Both the position numbers and the translations under genes were made by a program. From Loxodes magnus (lineage: Eukaryota > Ciliophora > Karyorelictea > Loxodida > Loxodidae): a stretch of 64,000 nucleotides of DNA. Location: positions 1 through 64,000 of the forward strand of contig CAMPDV010001944.1 of the NCBI GenBank assembly GCA_946699065.1, written 5' to 3'. Under the pieces are notes generated by a model. The model was not told where the DNA came from, ran no database searches, and was given only the letters and a program-made list of their open reading frames with translations. Shown here piece after piece: positions 32,939 to 44,155 of the stretch. Every line of letters begins with the position of its first letter. Position 1 is the stretch's first letter.

Positions 32939-34517
32939 ATATATTTAAAGGAGGGTGGAAATGAAGATCAAATAGTAAATAATAAAAATTGTGAACAAGC
33001 GATATTTTATCAAACGAATGGTAATATTTATGAAGGTGATTGGATAAAAGATTAAAAAACAGGATATGCAATCATGAAATATTAAAATGGCAACAAGTAC
33101 GAAGGAAACTTTACAAAAGGCAAAAAATAAGGAAAAGGAATATTTATTTTAGCAAAGGGGGACATTTATGAAGGTGAATGACAAGATGATAAAATAAATG
33201 GAAAAGGAGTTTATAAATATAAAAATGGAGATAAATATGAAGGACAATTTTTAAATTATAAGTTTCAAGGAAAGGGAACATTTACTTGAGATAATGGAGA
33301 TATTTATGAAGGGGATTGGAATGAAGATAATAGAAGTGGAGAGGGAGTATATAAATATAAAAATGGAGATAGATATGAAGGATAATTTCTAAATAATAAA
33401 AGATAAGGAAAAGGAAAATTTTATTGAGAGAATGGAGATATCTATGAAGGTGATTGGATTGAAGATAAAAAAACAGGATATGGAATCTTGAAATATAAAA
33501 ATGAATAAAAATAAGAAAAAAGATTTCTAAATAATAAAAAATGACGAAAAAGAATAATTTAACAAGTTTATGATAATTGAAAAGTCGACATTTATGAAGG
33601 AAATTGATAAAATGATTAAAAAGTAGGATATGGAATTTTTTAATTTTCAAATGGAAATAAATTCGATGGAAATTTTACAAATAATAAAAAATAAGGAAAA
33701 GGAATATTTACTTGAGATAATGGAGATATTTATGAAGGGGATTGGAATGAAAATAAAAGAAATGGAGAAGGAGTTTATAAATATAAAAATGGAGATAGAT
33801 ACGAAGGAGACTATGTAAATAATAAAAAATAAGGAAAAGGAATATTTTATTGAGCGAATGGAGATATCTATGAAGGTGATTGGATTGAAGATAAAAAAGC
33901 AGGATATGGAGTAATGAAATATAAAAATAGAGATAAATATGAAGGATAATTTGAAAATAATAAAAAATAAGGAAAAGGGAAAATTATTTGAAAAAATGGG
34001 GATATTTATGAAGGTGATTGGAATGAAGACAAAAGAACAGGATATGGAGTTATTTAGTTTTGAAATGGAAATAAATACGAAGGATAATTTTTAAATGATT
34101 ACTTTTAAGGAAAAGGAAATTTTTTTTAAATAGACGGGAAAAGTTACGATGGTGAATGGAAATAAAATATTAGAACAGGATAAGGAATCATGATATATTA
34201 AAATGGAGATAAATTCGAAGGATAATTTGTAAATAATAAAATATAAGGAAAAGGAATATTTTATTGAGCGAATGGAGATATCTATGAAGGTGATTGGATT
34301 AAAGATAAGAGAACAGGATAAGGAATCATGAAATATTAAAATGGAGATGAATATGAAGGTTAATTTGCAAATAATAAAAAATAAGGAAAAGGAAAAATTA
34401 AATGAGCAAAGGGAGATTCTTATGAAGGTGAATGGTTAAATGATAAAATATCAGGATAAAGAAATTTAAAACGTTCAAGATTAAAAGCTATTTGAAGAAG
34501 TTTTAGATGGAACTTAA
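31994..34517 (+). CDS. TKL-type protein kinase with about 21 MORN repeats, copy 1
   Basis: About 840 codons from ATG 31994. Kinase residues are visible: glycine loop IGKGTFGVV (about 19-27), VAIK with Lys40, [12 protein letters not shown] with catalytic Asp130 (Arg of HRD is Gly), DFG 148-150 and APE 178-180. TGA falls at residue 104 (EID-W-SIR) and residue 176 (LC-W-MAPE), both normally Trp. A Glu/Lys/Gln-rich linker follows, then from about residue 343 some 21 MORN repeats of 23 residues, pattern NGDIYEGDW...KKQGKG; one near 33500-33590 is degenerate. TAA stands at the Gln of QGKG, and TGA at several Trp of YEGxW. The end was set at TAA 34515-34517 after a 1-base shift near 34455, giving EEVLDGT-stop, which parallels the ends of copies 2 and 3. 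Probably a membrane- or cortex-associated kinase; activity looks possible. Confidence 0.85.
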
Positions 34518-35118
34518 GAAACTAGATAATTTTATATTTAATGATAAGTAAATTTTTGTTTTTAAATTTTTTAAATTACTTTAGACGCTCTTTCTTTTTT
34601 ATTTATCTTTAATCTTTTTTTATTGAATTATTTTTAATATATTTATTGTTTGGCAACTATACTTCGAATTTTATTTTATCTAACTTTCATCGTCATAATT
34701 ATAAAATAAAAAGCTACAGTATTTAATAATAATGAAATATAATTGAAATACTTATAACACAGTTATAAATATTGCAAGAGTAAAAAATAAAAATGATTTT
34801 TTTAATTTTCTATAAATATTTCTCTCTTTCTTTAATTAGATTTTATTGCTTGCGTCATTAACTATATTTTAAATCTCCAAAATGTAAACTTTAATAACTT
34901 TAACTTGTAGATTGAAGATAATATTTTCTTTCTAATTATCTAATATCTTAGCCTTTAAATAAAAATTTAAAAGTTAAAATACTTTGCTTTAGCCTTAATA
35001 GTTATTCATTTACCTATTCTATCAGCTTATCTCCATTGTTTTACTAAAACTCCTTCTAGATTTAGGTAGACGGTGCACTATTTTAGCGCATCATCCTTTA
35101 TTTTTATAATTTTTAATC
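34518..35118. other. AT-rich spacer
   Basis: 3' flank of kinase-MORN copy 1. Low complexity at 34550-34620 (T-rich). No gene or repeat recognised. Confidence 0.5.
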
Positions 35119-36057
35119 ATGGAATCGCAATAGCAAGAGCTATCAATTTTAAATCAAGCAGCATCAAACCCACACAAATTAAAACTCTTTGTAGAAATTT
35201 TATTTCTTCCATAGCATATTATGGATGTGATATAAACCATGAATTGAGATACCAAAAATTAGATTAATTGTCAAATAAATTACTGAATCTAAAGAAATAA
35301 TTGTGAAATAGGCTTTATATAATCGAATTCAGGTCTCAGTCTTAATTTATTAAATGTCTGTCATAAAAATTCAAGGGTTTGCTTAAAAAGCGATCTTTCT
35401 TAATAAAGAAAATTCCAATTTAAATTATTTTTTTGTTTATATAACTGTTAAAACGCAATTGGCTTCATCTAAATTATTAAAAACAGTTTTTATGAAAAGC
35501 AAAATAGAAAAACTCAATAAGAAAGTTTCTAAACGAAATTACTTATGATAATTTTCAAAATAATTATAGAATATATGGAAATTATTTAAAAACACTTCCT
35601 AAAATAATAACATCAAGTAAAATAAGCACTATATTAGAGTAAATTTAGCTAAATATAAACTAAACATTTTCTATGCTTTTCAGTAGAAATAAATTTACGT
35701 AGCCAAATTTTTGGTTTATCATTTATATTTTTAGCAAAAATTTTTGGCAAATTCGACTATATTTTCGATAGCGTTTTAACCCAGAAATAATTAAGGAATT
35801 TAAAAATATAAAATTCAAAAATTAATTAAAAAGAGAATTAGAACTTTATGACTAGAAATTTGAGAAAAAAAATCATGGTCTAAAATTGAAAAATTCATTA
35901 AGATATTTAACTTCATTTCATAAGGAATCTTATTTAAATATTTAAAGAATAAAATGACTTTCAAAAGAAAAATAATTTGAATAAAATGTAAGTCAAAAAA
36001 TATTAATTAAACTATAAAAAATAAATATTTGAGAAAATGAAAAAAAAAGGAAATTAA
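35119..36057 (+). CDS. Possible hypothetical protein, frame uncertain
   Basis: The ATG at 35119 opens a 312-codon frame to TAA 36055-36057, beginning MESQQQELSILNQAAS. Only two or three Trp occur, and the first 300 bases are noticeably less AT-rich than the surroundings, which suggests coding. A competing frame from ATG 35073 (MHYFSASSFIF, continuing past a TAG) looks about as good over the same bases, so the frame is not settled and the 3' half may be chance. No family recognised. The end lies about 20 bases from the end of the convergent kinase-MORN copy 2. Confidence 0.3.
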
Positions 36058-36078
36058 AAGTTTAGATCATTGTAAGTT

Positions 36079-38112
36079 CTAAAAAACTCCATTTAAAAAC
36101 TTTCCCTTAGAAACTATACCATTTACTTGATTTAAAACTCCATAACCCGTTATTTTATCTTCCAACCAATTACCTTCATAAATATCTCCATTTTTAAATT
36201 ATATGGTTCCATAGCCTGTTCTTTAATCTTCAATCCAATCACCAGCATAATTATCTCCATTTACTCAGAAAAATGTTCCTATTCCTTGTTTTTTTCCATT
36301 TAAAAACTATCCTTCATACTTACTACCATTCTTATAATTAAAAACTCCCTTACCTGTTCTCTTATCTTCAATCCAATCGCCCTCGTAAATATCTCCATTT
36401 TTTCAAGTAAATATTCCTTTTCCTTATTTTTTGCCATTTATAAAGTTTCCTTCATATTTATTTCCATTTAAATGAATATAAACTCCTTATCCTGTCCGTT
36501 CAGCTTTTTATCACTCACCTTCGTAAGTATCTCCAATTGTTAATTTAATTATTCCTTTCCCTTACATTTTACCATTTTCAAATTGTCCTTCGTATTAATC
36601 TCCGTTTGAAAAATTATAAACTCCATTTCCCGTTCTTTTATTTTAAATCCAATCGCCAACGTAATTATCTCCATTTACTCAGAAAAATGTTCCTATTCCT
36701 TGTTTTTTTCCATTTAAAAACTATCCTTCATACTTACTACCATTCTTATAATTAAAAACTCCCTTACCTGTTCTCTTATCTTCAATCCAATCGCCCTCGT
36801 AAATATCTCCATTTTTTCAAGTAAATATTCCTTTTCCTTATTTTTTGCCATTTGCAAAGTTTCCTTCATATGTATCTCCATTTTTATATTTATAAATTCC
36901 CTTTCCTGTTTTCTCATCCCCTCACCAAACACCTTCATAAATATCTCCATTTTATCAATAAAATATTCCTTTTCCTTATCTTTTATTATTTACAAATTAT
37001 CCTTCATATTTATCTCCGTTTTAATGTTTCATGACTCCTTATCCTGCTTTTTAGTCATCTTATCACTCACCTTCATAAATATCGCCATTCGCCCAAGTAA
37101 ATGTTTCTTTTCCTTATTTTTTATTATTTTCTATATGTCCTTCATATCTATCCCCGTTTTCATACTTTATTTCTTTCTATTGTATATCTACAATTTTTTC
37201 TTCATTCTAAGGTTTTTCTCTTTCTTCCTATTTTTTCTTACCTTCTTATAACTATTTTTATAACTCATCCAAACTTATTCTCTATTCCATTTCTCCTTTT
37301 CAACATTCTTGTATACACTTTTTAAATTCTTATGGACAATCCTCTCCTATTTCTTCTCTTTCTCCTTCTTTAATTCTTTATATTAATTACTCTCAAATCT
37401 CTTATACAGCATCCTCTCCTATTTCTTCTCTTTCTCCTTCTTTGACTCCTTTTATTAGAACACTCTCTAGTACATATTCATATGGTGCTCTTCTCATTGC
37501 TATTTCTCACATTATCATTCCTAAGGCATATATATCTGATTTTACACTATATTACGGTTTCATATTTAATAACTCTGGTGCCATTCAGCATAACGTTCCT
37601 TTAATCGCTTTAAGTCCATGCTAAGATATTTTATATCTTGAACTCGCTTTTTATTTCAAAAAACCGAAATCACATATTTTTACTTTCCCCCTTTCATCCA
37701 GTAAAACGTTTACACTTTTCAAATCTCCATGAATTATTCCTTAATCATGAATATGCTTCAGACCTTCTACTATTTCAATACTTAACTGGTATCTGATACT
37801 TCAATCTATTTCTTATTCACTATGAAGTAAGTCGAATAGCGACTTAGACATAAATTCCATTATTAAACTAGCGGGAGAAGAGCAATATCCATATATCTTA
37901 ATGACATTAGAATGCTGCTTTTATTACATTGTTTATAGCTAAGTTTCCAATTCTTTTTATGAGGCTTCAGTTAATCTTTCTTCATAAAACTCTTTTATAG
38001 CAACTTGATTAACTTCATTCCATTAGCCCATATAAACTACTCCGAAAGTTCCTTTTCCTATTTATGTTTGCTTTTGAAAGCCTGTAATGAGGAATTCCTC
38101 TGTAGGCAACAT
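36079..38112 (-). CDS. TKL-type protein kinase with MORN repeats, copy 2
   Basis: The start ATG is the complement of 38110-38112, and a TAG at 36079-36081 closes an unbroken 677-residue frame after LNGVF. A TGA follows four codons later (36067-36069) and could be the stop instead. The kinase half is almost identical to copy 1 (it lies in IR-C) and keeps the Lys of VAIK, HGDLKS, DFG and APE. The linker differs after VDIQQKEI, going directly to KYENGDRYEG. About 15 MORN repeats follow, against about 21 in copy 1. Two blocks of 192 bases inside the MORN region are identical (36248-36439 and 36662-36853), evidence of recent repeat-number change. Its role should match copy 1. This is the only kinase-MORN copy readable without any correction. 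Confidence 0.85.
36248..36439. repeat. Internal MORN direct repeat, unit 1
   Basis: Identical over 192 bases (64 codons, nearly three MORN repeats) to 36662-36853, at an offset of 414 bases. The offset is a whole number of codons and equals six 23-residue MORN units, so the reading frame is kept. Confidence 0.85.
36662..36853. repeat. Internal MORN direct repeat, unit 2
   Basis: Second copy of the 192-base block at 36248-36439, inside the same gene. Confidence 0.85.
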
Positions 38113-38295
38113 ATTATAATAAAAAAGAGGACTGAAATAAAATGTGATAAATATCAGAAAAGAACCAAAGTAATAGACTTAACATTTAGTAAACTAGTAT
38201 TTAAGATTATAAAGGCAAAGCTAAATAACTCTATATTTTAGATAAGAATAGTTATTTAAGTCTTAAGATATCATTATTTTATTATTCATAGATAA
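37168..38295. repeat. IR-C, right arm
   Basis: Reverse-complement partner of 31811-32938. The outer end is at about 38295, roughly 100 bases before the recognisable part of dispersed repeat R1 copy 2. Confidence 0.9.
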
Positions 38296-38399
38296 TTGTA
38301 ATATATATTTAATTTTAGCATTTTAGAAACTAAAATTTTTTAATTTGATATAAAATTTTAATTTTAGCATTTTTTATTTAAATTAAATTAAAGTTTTTA

Positions 38400-39090
38400 C
38401 ATAAAGTAATTTTTAAATTATAGCCTATAGAAATATATTAATCTAATCTTATATAAAGCCTTCTATTAGTTAAGAACTAGATCTTAAAAAGAATAATTAA
38501 GTGATTTAGATATGAACTCTTAAGAATGAACTTAATTATGAAAATATGAAAAGTTTAGAAAAGATATCTGCAAGCTTTCTAGGAAATTTAGCAGATATAA
38601 AATGATTTATTTAATTCACTTATGTTTAAATAATTAAGCTTACATTAGTATTATAATATATAAATAATCATCTTAAAATCTAAAACTATGAAAATATGTT
38701 AAAACTAGATATAAAAGAGAATATTGTTGAAGATTTATTACATAAGTATTCATTCTACAATGCAAAAACATATTTTCTAAATATACAAAATAGAATAATT
38801 GATCTATTAATAATGATAATAGCTATTATTCTTAATTTTCTTATTAATTTATATAAAGTTATAAATAAATTTTTAGATTTAAAAGATTTTTATACATTTA
38901 TTTGACAAGCTAATTTTTTCTTTTTAATTTAGAAAGAAACTTTGCTTAGTTACAATATAAAAAATAAATATATAATAATATATAATGATTTATTTGTTAT
39001 TAATGCTTAGTCTGAAAATAATCAACATAATTTAATTATGATATAATGCAAATTTTTGTCATACGATTTTATGAATCTAATAAAAGTAAG
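38400..39090 (+). repeat. Dispersed repeat family R1, copy 2 (forward)
   Basis: Matches the reverse complement of about 3850-4530 and resembles about 54110-54600. It carries CATTCTACAAT (38751 on), a TTTGACAAGCTAA block near 38905, GTTACAATATAAA near 38950 and AATTATGATATAAT near 39035. Ends approximate. It begins close to the outer end of IR-C. Confidence 0.55.
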
Positions 39091-41998
39091 CTTGCTTGTT
39101 ATGCTTTATAATCTTTATAAATTTTATAATATACAATCTCTTATTTTTTTATTTTATTAAAGCCACCCTTCTTAATTTTATCATTGAAAGGTATAGCTTA
39201 AAAAAACAGTTAATTTACGTTCAAATAAGTTTATCGATGTTTTTTTTGAATTTAATTATTATTTTTTCTTGTGCAAGACTTTTTTTTTTGCGTAAATTAA
39301 AAAATTTATTTATTTTAACTTTTTCTTTTTTATTATAATTTATTTTAAATTTTGGTTTCTTTTTATTGCAAATTTTGATATATAAATTACTTTGCTTATT
39401 TTATTTTTTATTTATTTAAAAATAATTTTAAATTATTTTTTTTAATTACTTTTATAATTTATTTAAATTATATTTATTATATTTTTGATGTACTTTAAGT
39501 TTTTTAAATTTTTAAGTTTTTTTTAATTTTACTTTTTAATTTTTATCTTCTAATATTTTTTTGTAAATTTTTTTTTATTTTTTAAAGATTATAATAATAT
39601 AATTTATTAAAATATTTTCCCATGGTATTTTTTTCATCAACGATTTTTATTGACATTCTTTCTTGCTAATTTTTATTCATATTTTTTTATCTTAAAACTT
39701 ACTTACCTTCTTTTCATTCTTTTACAAAACTGTAAAGCATTGAATTAAATACATATTATTTTGCATTTTTTTAAATTTTTAAATTTTTAAATTTTGATGA
39801 ATCTTTAGATTTAGAAGTATTTTTCTTTTCTAACACCAAAGATCAAAGTGTTTTTATTTTCACTCTCTCTTTTAACTTTTACTACTTTACTTAAAAAGTA
39901 ATAAATTTAGATTTAATTTTTTAAGAAAGTAAACATTTTTTGAAATTTTGTTTTCTCTTTTTTTATTTAAATTGCTTATTATAATTTCTCTTCAGATAAT
40001 AAGTCCTTCAAATCATTCTAATATAAAATTTAACCTATAAAATCTTTGTCTAAGATGATTTTATAAAGTTCACAAAATTACTTTAATGTTTATTTTAGGT
40101 ATTTCATTCAAGTATATCTATCATTTTTTAATTATTTATTAAAGACCTTTGTTTTGGCTCTATATTAGTGATGAATTTTTTACCTAAAATTATATTCTTA
40201 TTACCTTTTAGGTTTCTATGGAAAATCCTTGGATTCCAATTATAGACACAATTTTTTAATCCTTTCTTTATTTTCTCTTGTTGTGTCTATATCAAAGTCG
40301 AAATTCTTCAAATAAACTCTTAAGAATTTCCTTTATATACCTTTTTTTCAAAAATTTATTTAAATATAATTTACAATGTAAATAGATAAATTCCATTGAA
40401 AATATCCTTAAATCAAGGAAAATTATTCAAGTAATGTAAATGCTTATAGTTATAATTAAAAAAAATTAATTAAATTACATCGCTTTTTTAAAGGATGTGA
40501 AATAATATGTTCATTATAATAATAGGTTTTTCAAAATTAAAAGTATTCTAAATCAGATTTCGAACATTTTTAGACATAGACATTGAAAATATTTTCTGTG
40601 TCTATAGAAAATGCTTTTATTAATAAAAATTTTGTAGTAATATTTGGCCACTTATGAGAAAGCTCTTATAAATCTTGATATTTTTTTAATTTTAAGAAAA
40701 GATAAAAATAAATTATTTAGATATTTACATAATTTTCAAGCTTTAAAAGTTTTTAATAATAAGATTCAGTTCTTCAATGATGTTAGACTTTAGTTATATA
40801 TCTTATCCTTAAATGAAAATTTATAAATCTTTGAAAAAAACTAAATGAAAGCAAAATTTTATTGCAGGGAATTTAAAAGTCAAACCTATATTTATTAAGT
40901 GCATGTAGCTTAGAATTTAGATTTTTTTTGGTATACATATCATTAACAAGAGAAAAAAAATCTCTTTTGCAATTAAGAAATTTGAAAATAATATTAGTTT
41001 TTTATTTAAAAATATCTAAAGTTCAATCAATATTATATTTAATTTTTATCAAGAATCATTTGTATGAAAATTATTTTTCAATAAGACAATTTTATTTTAA
41101 GAATATATTTACTCTTTTGCTTTCAATTTAAATAAAAACTTAAAAAAAGATTTAAAATTACTTGAAAACTGATAATTATTTGGTTTCTAATTAAGAACTA
41201 ATTTTTAATTTAATTTTCTTTTTAATTATTTGATTTAAGTGATTTATGTTTCATTTTCTTCATTTTCTAATTAATTTCTACAGTTTTTTTAAGAATATAA
41301 ATATTTTTATAACTAAAAAATTGATAAAATAAAAAGTTAAATTAAAGATAAATTTAATTATATATTAGGTAATTCTAAAAATAATATGAATTAGATAAAA
41401 TTATATAGTTTTTATTCTAACCTAAAAAACAAAAAAGAGACAAAATAAAAGACGATTCAATTTGAATTATAAAATTAAAATAAAAGGAAATTGCTAAGTT
41501 CAAAAAGCTAAATCCTATAAAGCAATAAATCAATCTTGGATAATTTTAAAAGTGCTTATGTTGAATAATAATAAAGTTTTCAATTTAGTTATATATAAGA
41601 TTAAGACTCATGATTTATAATTTGCTGTTTTAGGAATAAGTATGTTTGTGGATTAGATTCAAATGTTTATTCGAAAGATTTTACATTTGAAAGATTTAAA
41701 GTTTTTAAAAAAATTGAAAAAAAAATGCATCAAAACGCTTATTAGAATTTAATTATTTTGTATTTGAAGAAGTTGTTCATATTTTATTCAAGTTATCTCA
41801 TTTTATTAAAACCGAACGAATAAAATGCATAAAATTTTGATCTAAGAAGTTGCAAAGATTGGGAAACTTTGTGAGGTTATAACTATACAAAAAATAAAAT
41901 AAAGTATGTAAACTCGGCAAATAAGTAAATTAAACAAAATTTTGATTATAAATTTCTAAACATCATGTTTAAAAAAAAGAATATGTAATGAAACGAAA
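39091..41998. other. Extreme AT desert
   Basis: The most AT-rich part of the window, with long T runs around 39230-39600 and A-rich stretches further right. No gene, RNA or repeat recognised. Confidence 0.5.
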
Positions 41999-42480
41999 AT
42001 GTTTGAAAAAATTAATTGCTCAAATATAAAAAAGTTATGATTAATCAATTTTTTAGAGGAATATGAACATAAAACTGGATGTGAAGATACAATAAAAAAT
42101 ATAAGATGGAGAAAAGAATGAAAGTGTAAAAATAAATACTATGAAAAAAGAAATAATGTACTAAAAAGAAGCAAAAAAATTACAAAAAATAAATTTAATT
42201 AAAAAATTCGATAAAAAAATAAATTGAAAAAAAACAAGCATATAAATCAAGAAAAAAAATGTTTTTGTTAAAAATTTGAAAAAAATTATAGAAATGAAAT
42301 GAAAAAGATATCATAAGTAATGTTTAGGTAAAAAACAATAATTCGAATCTTTGAAATAAAGGAAGGCCACAAAAAAGACCTAAACTCAAACAAATTGAAA
42401 AAAAAATTTAAATGAAAAGAATGTTAAAAAATGAATGAAAAAATAAAAAAAATAATAAGGAAAAAAAATCAGTAATTTAT
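41999..42480 (+). pseudogene. Possible degenerate transposase or DNA-binding protein fragment
   Basis: A frame from ATG 41999 reads LINFLEEYEHKTGC, then IKNIRWRKEWKCKN. The pattern F-E-C-I-RW-W-KC is reminiscent of the zinc-ribbon N-terminus of IS1595/Merlin-type transposases, but the later Cys pair is missing. In another frame, around 42360, NKGRPQKRPKLKQ resembles an AT-hook. The region is A-rich and broken, and no DDE catalytic domain was found. Weak call: it could be chance in Lys-rich translation. Confidence 0.2.
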
Positions 42481-42563
42481 CACATGAATAAATTTGATAA
42501 AAATATTGTCATCATAATTACCACATGTCATATGATTGTGTACTCAAAGTCATATAAAAAATG

Positions 42564-42631
42564 TGACTGCAGTGGGATTTGTATCCACACACTGAAAGAC
42601 GAGCACTTGAAGCTTGCATCTTAGATCACTC
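42564..42631 (-). pseudogene. tRNA-Leu(CAA)-like pseudogene lacking the 5' acceptor strand
   Basis: On the minus strand GAGTGATCTAAGATGC resembles a class II D arm. Anticodon stem CAAGC/GCTCG (one mismatch) encloses loop TTCAAGT, anticodon CAA. A long variable arm follows, then a T arm GTGGATACAAATCCCAC and a 3' acceptor-like TGCAGTCA. The 5' acceptor strand is replaced by an A-run sequence, and the T loop reads ATACAAA instead of TTCAAAT. Its sequence is much GC-richer than the surroundings. Either a tRNA pseudogene or a tRNA-derived end of a SINE. Confidence 0.6.
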
Positions 42632-43309
42632 TTTTTTAACAAAATTTATTTTATTCGTTTATTGCTTTTAACTTAGATTTTTTTGTATTTTTAGTATGTA
42701 CTTTTTTTTAATTAGTTTCTACCATCATTTTCAAAGTTATTTAACATTAATCTTTTTTATGATTTCTTTTGTTTTATTAGATTAAAATTTAAAAGCATCT
42801 TCTTTTCAAGCTATATCATTTTAAATTTAAGATCTAGTAAATGTTAATTATTTTGATCATCTTTTTTTTTAATCGAAATTAAAACGTAAAAAGTTTGCTT
42901 TATTAAAGGGTTCATTTATTCATAAAAAATAAATTTTTTTTAAGAGTAAAACATTTTTTAATTCTAATATATGATATACGCTCAAAAAGATTGAACTAAA
43001 GGCAATGCTTGCAAAGATTCAATTTCAATTTTTGCTAATTTGTTATTTATTTTCTATTATGTTTGAATTTCAGAAAACATAACCATCTGCTATCAAACTT
43101 TCAATGATTGAATTTTACAATTTCGTATAATTATAAAAAATTAAATTAGAGATAGCAATATTTTAAAGTTATTTAGTTTCTTGAATATCTATAACTAAAA
43201 AGAATTATGTATTTTATTTTTATGAGATAATGATAAAGTAATAAATCATAGAGAAATAAATAAATTAACTAAAATTAGAACTTTGTTTTCGATTTTGAAG
43301 TTTATTAAG
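42632..43309. other. AT-rich spacer
   Basis: Nothing recognised apart from T-rich and A-rich runs. Confidence 0.45.
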
Positions 43310-43825
43310 ATGGTATTATTACATTCATATTTTCTACTATGGATAGGCTATAATGCTTAATACTCAATGAGATTAAAGTAAGTTACAGACTATTTAATTA
43401 AAGAAACTTAGATCTGTTCAAATTTACCAAGTTCGTAATTGAAAGAAAAAAATGGGTATAATTTTAAATCAAACTTTATTAATTAATTTTATCCTTTCAG
43501 TACTTAAGGGAATCAAGAATGAATAAGGAGTTTAAATTTTTTTAAGCATCATTTTTATTTAAAAAGCAATGAAATAAATTGATAAATAATAAAAAGTTAA
43601 TATATTCTTTAATCATGTAAATTTGATATAGTATGAGCTTTGGCTTATATTATCAATCTCTAACAAGATTCTTTTTATCCATAAGGATATGAAGATTTAA
43701 GAGGACTCGATACAAAAATATAAGTAATTTAATTGAATATGATTAAATTTTAAGGTTTTAAAATATAATTAGTTTAATTAGCAATACTTAGTAAATAACT
43801 CAAATTTAATTTTTAATCTTAGTGA
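43310..43825 (+). CDS. Possible small secreted protein
   Basis: The ATG at 43310 opens a frame of about 170 codons ending at tandem TAG TGA (43820-43825). It starts MVLLHSYFLLWIGYNAQ, which would serve as a signal peptide. Several stretches look protein-like (QDSFYPQGYEDLRGLD), but no family is recognised and the 3' half is low in complexity. The gene would end about 45 bases before the structured RNA candidate. Confidence 0.3.
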
Positions 43826-43869
43826 AGTGATTTATAAAATCTATAAAGGATGAAATCAATAATTGAAAA

Positions 43870-44155
43870 GATGGTGAGAGCTGAGAATAACCTTCGTGAC
43901 AACACTTTCTGGTTTTATGGCTAGGAACAAGTTCTTTCCTGTCACTGAGAAAGTCCCAGGTCAGAGTCATTTTCTGAAGGGAACGCTATCTTTAAAATTA
44001 TCCGCTTTTGGTAGGGGCTTGAAGCCTGGCTGCTCATAGCGATGGATCTCCCTAGCAGCTGTGCCTGGAGCACTACAGGATATCCCCGTTATTCCATAAA
44101 GAGAGAGCGTCGGGTCGCGCAATCGGAAAGGAGTTTTCGTCCAAAAACTTTTTTA
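43870..44155 (+). ncRNA. GC-rich structured non-coding RNA candidate
   Basis: About 270 bases near 50 percent G+C stand out in DNA of about 20 percent G+C and show no coding frame with protein character. Pairing is visible: GTGACA (43896-43901) with TGTCAC (43940-43945), closing an arm with an inner GGAAC/GTTC stem; AAGTCCC (43951-43957) with GGGGCTT (44014-44020); and GCTGCT (44029-44034) with AGCAGC (44054-44059). A run of T after CAAAAAC, near 44149-44154, would suit Pol III termination, which is why I chose the plus strand. GAAAGTCCC directly after a long arm resembles the CR-I/P4 strand of RNase MRP and its relative RNase P RNA, but the 3' half does not fit either well, and SRP RNA signatures are absent. 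Class therefore open. Confidence 0.6.

Noticed and set aside
43870..44155. SRP RNA or U3 snoRNA as identity of the GC island
   Set aside because: The conserved SRP helix 8 loop and the U3 boxes C and D were not found. RNase MRP/P is kept only as a weak hypothesis.
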